Positions 16,821 through 23,708 of a stretch of 64,000 nucleotides of DNA are shown here, one piece after another (position 1 is the first letter of the stretch; each line of letters starts with the position of its first letter). The stretch is from DAOPZC01 sp035353175 (lineage in GTDB: Bacteria > Verrucomicrobiota > Kiritimatiellia > RFP12 > UBA1067): NCBI GenBank assembly GCA_035353175.1, contig DAOPZC010000002.1, forward strand, positions 1-64,000, in the 5' to 3' direction. The notes below the pieces were generated by a model, which was given only the letters and a program-made list of their open reading frames with translations, made no database searches and was not told where the DNA came from. The translations under genes were made by a program, and so were the position numbers.

Positions 16821-17135
16821 ATGAACGAGTGGATCGACATACGGAAAGATGACCGGCACGTGGCGCGCGAGCGCGAGAAGGCGCGCGCGCTGCGCAAGAG
16901 CGCCTGGTGGCGGCAGCAGATCCAGGCGGGCGTGTGCCACTATTGCGGCAAGCAGGTCGGCGCGGACGCGCTGACGCTGGATCACGTGGTGCCGGTCGCG
17001 CGCGGCGGCGCCAGCACCAAGGGCAATGTGGTGCCGGCGTGCGCGGCGTGCAACAGCGCCAAAAAATATCTGACGCCGGCCGAGCAGATCCTCGCGGATT
17101 TGGAGCGGGGCGGGCTCGGGAGTGAGGCGCCGTGA
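16821..17135 (+). CDS. HNH endonuclease family protein
   Basis: 104 residues. CHYCGK and CAAC form a CxxC pair on each side of the HNH core LTLDHVVPVARGG...N (beta-beta-alpha metal fold), so all catalytic positions are present. Such small free-standing HNH proteins are common and their targets are mostly unknown. The stop codon overlaps the GTG of ispH (GTGA), so ispH translation is probably coupled to it. No clear RBS lies before the ATG. Confidence 0.85.
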   Translation: MNEWIDIRKDDRHVAREREKARALRKSAWWRQQIQAGVCHYCGKQVGADALTLDHVVPVARGGASTKGNVVPACAACNSAKKYLTPAEQILADLERGGLGSEAP

Positions 17136-18073
17136 CGGCGGCGAAACGTCTGATCGTGGTGCGGCCCCACGGCTTCTGCTCGGGCGTGGCGCGTGCGGTC
17201 GAGGCCGCCGAGGCCGTTCTGGCGCGCTGCCGCGGCGAGACGGTCTATTGTCTCAATGAGATCGTCCACAACAAGCAGGTCGTCGCTCGCCTGGCCTCGC
17301 TCGGCATGGTATTCGTGAGCGATGTTGCGGCGGTTCCCCGGGGGTCGCTACTGCTGTTCTCGGCGCACGGCGTGTCGCCGGAGGTGGTTCGGCTGGCGGC
17401 GGCCCGCGGGCTGCGGGTGATCGATGCGACCTGCCCGTTCGTGGCCAAGGTGCATGCCGAGGTGCGGCGCTTCGCGGCACAGGGCGCGTGCGTAGTCTGC
17501 ATCGGGCATCGCCGCCACGAGGAGGTCGCGGGCGTGGCGGGCGAGGCGCCCGGGCACGTTCGGATCGTGGAGAGCGCGCGGGAGGCGGAGGCGCTGGAGG
17601 TGCCCGCCGGCATGCCGGTCGCGGTGGTGACGCAGACCACGCTGGGCGCGGCGCAGGTGGAGGCCGTGATGGCGGTGCTGCAGCGGCGTTTTATCGGGCT
17701 GAGGCAACCCGCGAGCACGGATGTGTGCTACGCCACGCGCAACCGCCAGCAGGCCGTGAGCGCGCTGGCGCGCGCCTGCCAGCGGGTTCTGGTGCTGGGG
17801 TCTGCCAACAGCTCCAACAGCCAGCGGCTGGTCGAGACCGCGCGCGCGGCCGGGGCCGGGGCTGTGCTGGTCAGCGAGGTGGTTCAAATGGAGGCGCTGG
17901 AGTGGCGGGCCGTCGAGACGGTCGGAATCACGAGCGGCGCCTCCACGCCGGAATCGTTTCTGGACGAGACGGTGGCGGTGCTGCGTGCGCGCCACGGGTT
18001 TCCCGCGCCCGAGGTTCTGACGGCGGTGGAAGAGGATTCGCACGTGTTCAAGTTGCCGGCGCTGCCGGTGTAA
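17132..18073 (+). CDS. ispH: 4-hydroxy-3-methylbut-2-enyl diphosphate reductase
   Basis: 313 residues starting at GTG within the stop of the HNH gene. The three Fe-S ligands are Cys16 (HGFCSGV), Cys101 (DATCPFV) and Cys199 (TDVCYATRNRQ). The substrate-binding blocks NSSNSQRL and TSGASTPE are present. It is the last enzyme of the MEP isoprenoid pathway and makes IPP and DMAPP. The reductant is a ferredoxin or flavodoxin. A flavin reductase-like gene follows 17 bp downstream. Confidence 0.95.
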   Translation: MTAAKRLIVVRPHGFCSGVARAVEAAEAVLARCRGETVYCLNEIVHNKQVVARLASLGMVFVSDVAAVPRGSLLLFSAHGVSPEVVRLAAARGLRVIDATCPFVAKVHAEVRRFAAQGACVVCIGHRRHEEVAGVAGEAPGHVRIVESAREAEALEVPAGMPVAVVTQTTLGAAQVEAVMAVLQRRFIGLRQPASTDVCYATRNRQQAVSALARACQRVLVLGSANSSNSQRLVETARAAGAGAVLVSEVVQMEALEWRAVETVGITSGASTPESFLDETVAVLRARHGFPAPEVLTAVEEDSHVFKLPALPV

Positions 18074-18090
18074 GGGGGAATAGACCTGTG

Positions 18091-18615
18091 ATGGACGACA
18101 AGGCGTTGTTCGCGATCCCGTGTGGGCTGTTCGTGGTGGGCGCCCGGTGCGAAGGGGGCTTTGCCGGTTGCATCGTCGATGCGTTTATCCAGGCGACGGC
18201 GTTTCCCGCGACGGTGATCTTGTGCAGTCAGCACCCGACGCTGACGAACGCCTGCATCAAGGCGGCCGGCGAGTTCAGCGTGTCTGTGCTGCGCGAGGAT
18301 GTTGACCCGTTCGTGATCGCCAATTTCGGGTTCCAGTCCACGCGCCAGATCCAGAAGTGGCCGCTTGTGGAGCACCGGTTTCAGAGCGGGCTGCCGGTCC
18401 TGCAGCGCGCCGCGGCTTGGTATGTCTGCAAGGTGCTCTTCACGCATGAGCTGGCCACGCACACCCTCTTTCACTGCGAGGTGCTGGAGGCGGAGCAGGG
18501 CGAGGGGACGCCGCTTTCATACGGGTACTACAGAGACCGCCTGAAGGGCCCCACGATCGCCGCGTTTCAGGCGCTCAAGAAAGCCCAGGCGGAAAAGAAA
18601 GCGCGCCTGGCCTGA
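18091..18615 (+). CDS. Flavin reductase-like FMN-binding split-barrel protein
   Basis: 174 residues. It shows the layout of flavoredoxin-type proteins and of the N-terminal domain of high-molecular-weight rubredoxin: an opening FAIPCGLFVVGAR strand, the FPATVILCSQHPTLTNACIK block, EFSVSVLRED, and a later FHCEVLEAE strand. It probably binds FMN and passes electrons in an anaerobic redox chain. The exact partner is unknown; its position after ispH is suggestive only. The ATG at 18091 (or the adjoining GTG at 18088) follows GGGGGAA. It converges on rpoN. Confidence 0.8.
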   Translation: MDDKALFAIPCGLFVVGARCEGGFAGCIVDAFIQATAFPATVILCSQHPTLTNACIKAAGEFSVSVLREDVDPFVIANFGFQSTRQIQKWPLVEHRFQSGLPVLQRAAAWYVCKVLFTHELATHTLFHCEVLEAEQGEGTPLSYGYYRDRLKGPTIAAFQALKKAQAEKKARLA

Positions 18616-18655
18616 CCGGGTTGCGGGGGACGGGCGTGCGGTCTCACCGCGGCGC

Positions 18656-20101
18656 TCACGTGCGGCGGCGTTCGTGCGAGGGCGGGATTTTGAGGATGCC
18701 GCGGTATTTGGCGATGGTGCGCCGCGCGACCGTGACGCCCTGCCCGGAGAGCTTCTCTTCGATCGCCTGATCCGACAGCGGTTCGGCGGGATCTTCCGCA
18801 TCCACGAGTCTTTTGATCTGGTCCTGAATCGATTTGTTCGAGATCGAGACGCCGTCTTTGCCCTTCAGCCCCGGCGTGAAGAAGTACTTCATTTCGAAGA
18901 GCCCGATCGGCGTGCGCATGTACTTGTTGGCCACCGTGCGGCTCACGGTGGTTTCGTGCACGCCCACTTTCGTGGCCACCTCGGCCATGGTCATCGGCCG
19001 GAGCGCTTCGACGCCTTGCGTCAGGAAAGCCGTCTGCGCGTCGACGATCTCCTGCGCGATCTTGCGGATCGTTTCCTGGCGCTGATAGATGCTGCGGATG
19101 AGAAAGGCTCCCGCGCGGATGCGCTCGCGGATGTAGGACTTGGTCTCGGAGGAGACCTCCTTGCTTTCGAGCAGCTGGCGGTAGTGCTTGCTGATGTGGA
19201 TGTGGGGCAACTGCCCGTTGTCCACCTTGGCGACAAAGTGCCCTTTCTCTTTGGCGACAAAGACTTCGGGCTCCACGTACTCGACCTCCGCGCGCTCGAA
19301 CGAGCGGCCGGGCCGGGGGTTAAGGCTGCGGATCAGCGCGATGACGTGGGCGAGTTCCTCACGCGTCAGCGACAGCGTTTTACAGAGAAACTTTTCGTCG
19401 TGGGCGCCAAGCCGTTCCAGGTGTTTGTCGATCACCAGCCGCGCTTCCTCTTCCCACGGCGAGTCTTCGACCAGTTCGAGCTGCTGCAGCAGGCATTCGC
19501 GCAGGGTGCGGGCACCGACGCCGGGCGGGTCGAATGACTGGAGGACCTTGAGGATGGCGAGAACCTCGCGCTCGCTGCGTCCCGAGATCATGATGATGTC
19601 CGGCAGGCTTCCCGTGAAATAGCCGTCGTCGTTGATGTTCCCGATCAGGTTGATGGCGAGTTCGCGGTCTTCTTCCGAAAGGTCGGTGAGCGTGAGCTGC
19701 TCCAGCAAATGGTCCTGCAGCGACACCTGCTGGCGGACCGAATCGAACAGGTACTGCCGCTTCTCCTCGGCATCCTCTGAGGACGGCGCGTTCTCCATGC
19801 CCTGCATGAAATAGTCGCGCCACTCGTCGTCCTGCTGCAGAATCGCGTCCACGTCCGGGTTGAAGTCCAGCCCCTCGTCGGTGGCGTGCTGCTGCGGCGC
19901 TTCCGGCTCGGCCGTGGAGAGCGTGACCTCGACCGGGTCCTTGACGTCCTCGATCGTGGGGTTGACCGCCATCTCTTTGAGGATCGCGGCACGCAACTCC
20001 AGCACCGGCATCTGGAGCATCTCCAGCGACTGGCGTAGCTGCGGCGCGAGCGTCATCACCTGACGCTGCTGCTGACTCAAACTTAAATAGGGTCCTGCCA
20101 T
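18656..20101 (-). CDS. rpoN: RNA polymerase sigma-54 factor
   Basis: 481 residues from the ATG at 20099-20101 (MAGPYLSLSQQQRQVM). Region I is Gln-rich with LAPQLRQSLEMLQMP. An acidic region II follows, and the core-binding domain contains FDPPGVGARTLRECLLQQL. The HTH region contains MAEVATKVGVHETTVSRTVANK, and the C-terminus carries the RpoN box ARRTIAKYRG. It directs promoters of the -24/-12 class that require AAA+ enhancer-binding proteins; none is encoded in this window. It is divergent from the TonB receptor gene. Confidence 0.97.
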   Translation of the reverse strand: MAGPYLSLSQQQRQVMTLAPQLRQSLEMLQMPVLELRAAILKEMAVNPTIEDVKDPVEVTLSTAEPEAPQQHATDEGLDFNPDVDAILQQDDEWRDYFMQGMENAPSSEDAEEKRQYLFDSVRQQVSLQDHLLEQLTLTDLSEEDRELAINLIGNINDDGYFTGSLPDIIMISGRSEREVLAILKVLQSFDPPGVGARTLRECLLQQLELVEDSPWEEEARLVIDKHLERLGAHDEKFLCKTLSLTREELAHVIALIRSLNPRPGRSFERAEVEYVEPEVFVAKEKGHFVAKVDNGQLPHIHISKHYRQLLESKEVSSETKSYIRERIRAGAFLIRSIYQRQETIRKIAQEIVDAQTAFLTQGVEALRPMTMAEVATKVGVHETTVSRTVANKYMRTPIGLFEMKYFFTPGLKGKDGVSISNKSIQDQIKRLVDAEDPAEPLSDQAIEEKLSGQGVTVARRTIAKYRGILKIPPSHERRRT

Positions 20102-20171
20102 GCATGCACCAACCAAATGGCCGCTTGCGCTTTGCAAGCATCATCCGTACCATTTGGCATTTCGGGTGCTC

Positions 20172-20200
20172 ATCATAGTGCAACGGCGGGGCCTCGGCAA
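20172..20200 (-). promoter_or_regulatory. Predicted sigma-70 promoter of rpoN
   Basis: On the minus strand TTGCCG (20195-20200) and TATGAT (20172-20177) are separated by exactly 17 bp. The leader to the rpoN ATG is about 65 nt. Confidence 0.55.
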
Positions 20201-20285
20201 GCGCCGTTTTGGGCGGTTCGCGGAACACGAGGCGTTTTTTTTCGAGACGGCTGAACCTTGTGCGGCGCCCAGCGTTCAAACGCAT

Positions 20286-22367
20286 ATGAAATACACGTTT
20301 CTAACGTTCGTCTGGGCCGTCCTGTGCGGAGGACTCTGTGCGGCGGAGGTCACCAATCTGCCGCCCGTCGTCGTGACGGCGTCGCGGGTCGCGGAGCCTG
20401 TCAACACCGTCGCCGCTTCGGCGGACACGGTCTCTTCAGAGACGCTGCGCGAGTCGCAGACGCGCACGGTGCCTGAGGCGCTGGACATGACGACCGGAAT
20501 TATGGTGCAGAAGACCTCGTACGGGCAAGGGTCGCCCTATATCCGCGGCTTCACGGGGTTCAGGACCCTGATGCTGGTGGACGGCATCCGCCTCAACTCG
20601 CCGGTTTTCCGCGAGGGCGCCAACCAGTATTGGAACACGGTGGACAGCTATTCGCTCGATTCGCTTGAAGTGCTGAAGGGCCCGGGATCGACCCTGTACG
20701 GGTCCGATGCGGTCGGGGGCACGGTACAGGCGTTCACGCGCGAGCCCGAATATGCGCCGGAGGGAGGGGGGGATGTGTGGGGCGGCCGGCTTGCCGCACG
20801 GGTCGCTTCGGCCGAACATTCCGTGACGGGCCGTGCGGAAGGCGAATACGGATCGGACCGGTGGGCCGGAATTTTCGGGGTCACCTACAAGGATTTCGGT
20901 GATCTCGAGGGCGGCAAACATGTGGGGCGCCAGGAAAAGACCGGCTATCAGGAGATGGACTTCGACGCCAAGGTCAGGATCGCGCTGCGCGGCGACCGGG
21001 AACTGGTTTTCGCGCACTACACGGTCGATCAGGACGACGTGTGGCGCACGCACCGCACGCCCTACGGCATTTCTTGGCAGGGCACGGCCGTCGGCACCGA
21101 GCCGGTTCATTCCTATGACCAGGACCGCTCGATGACCTACCTGCGCTACATCGACCGCGAGGCGACGGCCCTTTACGACGAGTGGCAGTCCACCGTCTAC
21201 TTCCAGCGCCAGGAGGAGACGAAAGACGTCGTCAAGAGCAGCGGCACCAGCACCGTCGACGGGTTCGATGTCCAGACGTGGGGCGCGTCGTCAGACATGA
21301 TCAAAGAGACGGACATCGGGACGTGGGCGTATGGTGTCGAATACGTGCACGACGGCATCGACAGCTTCCGCCGCAGCTATCAGGCCGACGGCACGCTCGG
21401 CTCGGTCGGTATCCAAGGCCCTGTCGCGGACAACTCGGCATACCACACGGCGGCGCTGTATGTGCAGGACCGCGTGGACCTCGCCGACCGGTGGGAGCTG
21501 ACGCTGGGAGGCCGGGCCACGTATGCGCGGGCGGACATCGGGCGCTATGAAAACTTTGAGACCTCGCCCCACACGGCGGCCGCGATGGATGAGCACTGGT
21601 TCGATTTCTCAGGCCACGCCCGCCTGTCCTATCGGGCGCTCGACGATTGCTGGTGGCTGTATGCCTCGGTGTCACAGGCCTATCGCGCGCCGGGGCTGTC
21701 GGACCTGACGCGGTTCGATGTCAGCCGCAGCACCGACATCGAGACGCCCTCCACAAACCTTGATCCCGAGAAATATCTGACCGGCGAGGTCGGCTCGCGT
21801 TTTACGGCCGATCCCGTGTCGTGGCACATCGCCTACTTTTATACCCGCATCCATGACCTGATCATTCGCCAGGCCGCTTCGGACGGGTACTACACCAAGC
21901 TCAACGGCGGCGACGGATACGTTCACGGCGTCGAAAGCGAGGTGGAGGTGCGGCTGGGACGCCACTGGCTGTCGCGGAGCGGCTTCACGTGGATGGAGGG
22001 GTACACGGACTACACCGGCTCCGACGGGGAGAAGATCAGCGAGCCGGTGCGGACGATGCCGCTGACGGTGTACACTTCGCTGCGGTGGGAAAGCGAGAGC
22101 CGCCGGTTCTGGGCCGAGGTTGCCGAGCGGGCTTCGGACTGCGAGGACCGGCTGACGGCGGCCGACAAGACCGACACCCAGCGGATCCCGCCCGGGGGCA
22201 CGCCGGGCTATGCCGTGACCGACCTGCGGGCGGGGTGGCGCGTCAAGAAAGGGTTGTCGCTGGTGGCCGGCGTCGAGAACGTGCTGGACAAGGATTACCG
22301 CATCCATGGCTCCGGCAGCAATGAGCCGGGCCGGAACCTCATTCTTTCGGTGGAGTACCGGTTCTGA
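20286..22367 (+). CDS. TonB-dependent outer-membrane receptor
   Basis: 693 residues. Signal peptide 1-20 (ending LCAAE), a TonB-box-like PPVVVTASR near 24-32, the plug domain (residues ~40-160; PYIRGFTG, VLKGPGSTLYGSDAVGGTV), then a 22-strand-type beta barrel with the terminal Phe (SVEYRF). The size and plug resemble BtuB/CirA-like receptors for siderophores, cobalamin or heme; the ligand cannot be read. No cobalamin riboswitch or Fur box is evident in the 184-bp region shared with rpoN. The start was chosen at the signal peptide Met; upstream codons in frame are noncoding. Confidence 0.92.
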   Translation: MKYTFLTFVWAVLCGGLCAAEVTNLPPVVVTASRVAEPVNTVAASADTVSSETLRESQTRTVPEALDMTTGIMVQKTSYGQGSPYIRGFTGFRTLMLVDGIRLNSPVFREGANQYWNTVDSYSLDSLEVLKGPGSTLYGSDAVGGTVQAFTREPEYAPEGGGDVWGGRLAARVASAEHSVTGRAEGEYGSDRWAGIFGVTYKDFGDLEGGKHVGRQEKTGYQEMDFDAKVRIALRGDRELVFAHYTVDQDDVWRTHRTPYGISWQGTAVGTEPVHSYDQDRSMTYLRYIDREATALYDEWQSTVYFQRQEETKDVVKSSGTSTVDGFDVQTWGASSDMIKETDIGTWAYGVEYVHDGIDSFRRSYQADGTLGSVGIQGPVADNSAYHTAALYVQDRVDLADRWELTLGGRATYARADIGRYENFETSPHTAAAMDEHWFDFSGHARLSYRALDDCWWLYASVSQAYRAPGLSDLTRFDVSRSTDIETPSTNLDPEKYLTGEVGSRFTADPVSWHIAYFYTRIHDLIIRQAASDGYYTKLNGGDGYVHGVESEVEVRLGRHWLSRSGFTWMEGYTDYTGSDGEKISEPVRTMPLTVYTSLRWESESRRFWAEVAERASDCEDRLTAADKTDTQRIPPGGTPGYAVTDLRAGWRVKKGLSLVAGVENVLDKDYRIHGSGSNEPGRNLILSVEYRF

Positions 22368-22442
22368 CCCTGCGCACGATGCCCCCGCTCAAATGAGGAA
22401 GCGAGAATAGGGTAAGACTGCCGCCCACGGAGGGCGACCGTA

Positions 22443-22469
22443 ACTTTCAACGCTCAACGTTCAACTTTT
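22443..22469. repeat. CAACGCTCAACGTTCAA microrepeat, second locus
   Basis: ACTTTCAACGCTCAACGTTCAACTTTT repeats the heptamer units seen at 1551-1633, here between the TonB receptor gene and the toroid-fold gene. A related GTTGAACTCAGGTTGAATC follows at ~22497. The remainder of 22368-22579 holds nothing I recognise. Confidence 0.55.
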
Positions 22470-22579
22470 ACTCTCGCGTTATCGACGAGACCGGCCGTTG
22501 AACTCAGGTTGAATCGGCGATCCGACTGTGTTACCTTTCCCATTTCAATTTTTCAGCACGTGTGGAAGGAGAACGGACC

Positions 22580-23692
22580 ATGAAGACGCCTTGGACGGTG
22601 GTGGCGGTGGTGGCGGGGCTGGCGTGGGGTGTTTCGGCTGAAGGGCTCACGCCGCAGCTCATGCAGGACGTTCAGCGGTCCGTCAGCAAAGGGGTGGCCT
22701 GGCTGAAGGGACAGCAGAAGCAGAACGGCGCTTGGTCCGACGAGAGCATGCCGGCGCTGACGGCTCTTCCGCTCTGGTCCATCGCCGCATCGGGCGAAAA
22801 GGCGTTCTCGCCTGAAGCCGGGCGGGCGGTCGCGTTCCTGCTCGGCAAGCAGCAGCCGGACGGCGGAATCTACGTGCCGGTGGCGGGCCGGCCGGGCGGC
22901 GCGCTCGGCAATTACAACACGTCGATCTGCGTCGCCGCGCTGTTCGCCACCGGCCGCAGGGAGACCGGGCCTGCTGTGCTCAAGGCCCGCGCGTACATCG
23001 CCGCTTCGCAGCACGCGGGCGGGGACCTGCACGCCGGCGGCTTCGGATATGACAAGGATGCCGGGCGCCGCTACTCCGACCTGAACAACACCCAGTTTTC
23101 CATGGACGCGATGCGGCGCACGCAGGGGGCGGAGGAACTGCGGCCGGCGGGTGAAAAGCGGGCCGACATCGATTGGGACGCGGCGCTGAAATACGTGTCG
23201 CAGATGCAGAACGCCGAGGGCGAGACGGCCGGCGGGTTCGCCTACAACACGCAGGACCCCAAAGGCGGGGTCGTCACCAACGCGAACGGCCGCGTGATGT
23301 TGCGCGCCTACGGCAGCATGACCTACGCCGGGCTGCTGGCCCTGGTGCACGCGCGCCTGGAAAAGAGCGACCCGCGCGTGCGTTCGGCCGTGGATTACGG
23401 GTCGCGTTTCTGGACGCTGGAGGAGAATCCCGGCCAAGGGCAGCAGGGCCTTTTTTTCTATTTCAATGTGATGGCGCGCGCGCTGAGCGCGGCCGGGCTG
23501 GACGCGTTGCCGAAACACGCGGCGGAAGGCGAGATCCTCTGGCGCGAGCAGTTGGCGCGCAAAGTCATCGGCCTCCAGAAAATTGACGGGTCATGGGCCA
23601 ACGAGAACAACCGCTGGTGGGAGAATGATCCCGTGTTGGCCACTTCCTATGCGCTGCTGGCCTTGGAGTTTACGGCTGGGCTGACGCGCTAA
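22580..23692 (+). CDS. Exported prenyltransferase/squalene-cyclase-fold repeat protein
   Basis: 370 residues with a signal peptide (1-20, VSAEG). Alpha/alpha-toroid repeats of the prenyltransferase/squalene-oxidase type follow: VAWLKGQQKQNGAWSD, VAFLLGKQQPDGGIY, GGFGYD, GLQKIDGSWANENNRWWENDPVLATSYALLAL. The DxDD catalytic motif of squalene-hopene cyclases is absent, so it is not a cyclase of that class. Similar exported repeat proteins are frequent in planctomycetes and relatives; their role is unknown. GGAGAA precedes the ATG. The dual-FAD oxidoreductase starts 16 bp downstream, so both are in one transcript. Confidence 0.8.
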   Translation: MKTPWTVVAVVAGLAWGVSAEGLTPQLMQDVQRSVSKGVAWLKGQQKQNGAWSDESMPALTALPLWSIAASGEKAFSPEAGRAVAFLLGKQQPDGGIYVPVAGRPGGALGNYNTSICVAALFATGRRETGPAVLKARAYIAASQHAGGDLHAGGFGYDKDAGRRYSDLNNTQFSMDAMRRTQGAEELRPAGEKRADIDWDAALKYVSQMQNAEGETAGGFAYNTQDPKGGVVTNANGRVMLRAYGSMTYAGLLALVHARLEKSDPRVRSAVDYGSRFWTLEENPGQGQQGLFFYFNVMARALSAAGLDALPKHAAEGEILWREQLARKVIGLQKIDGSWANENNRWWENDPVLATSYALLALEFTAGLTR

Positions 23693-23708
23693 AAAAAGGG
23701 GAGGCGGC

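Noticed and set aside
20102..20285. Possible cobalamin riboswitch or Fur box before the TonB receptor
   Set aside because: The region is short, shared with the rpoN promoter, and shows no B12-box or Fur-like palindrome.
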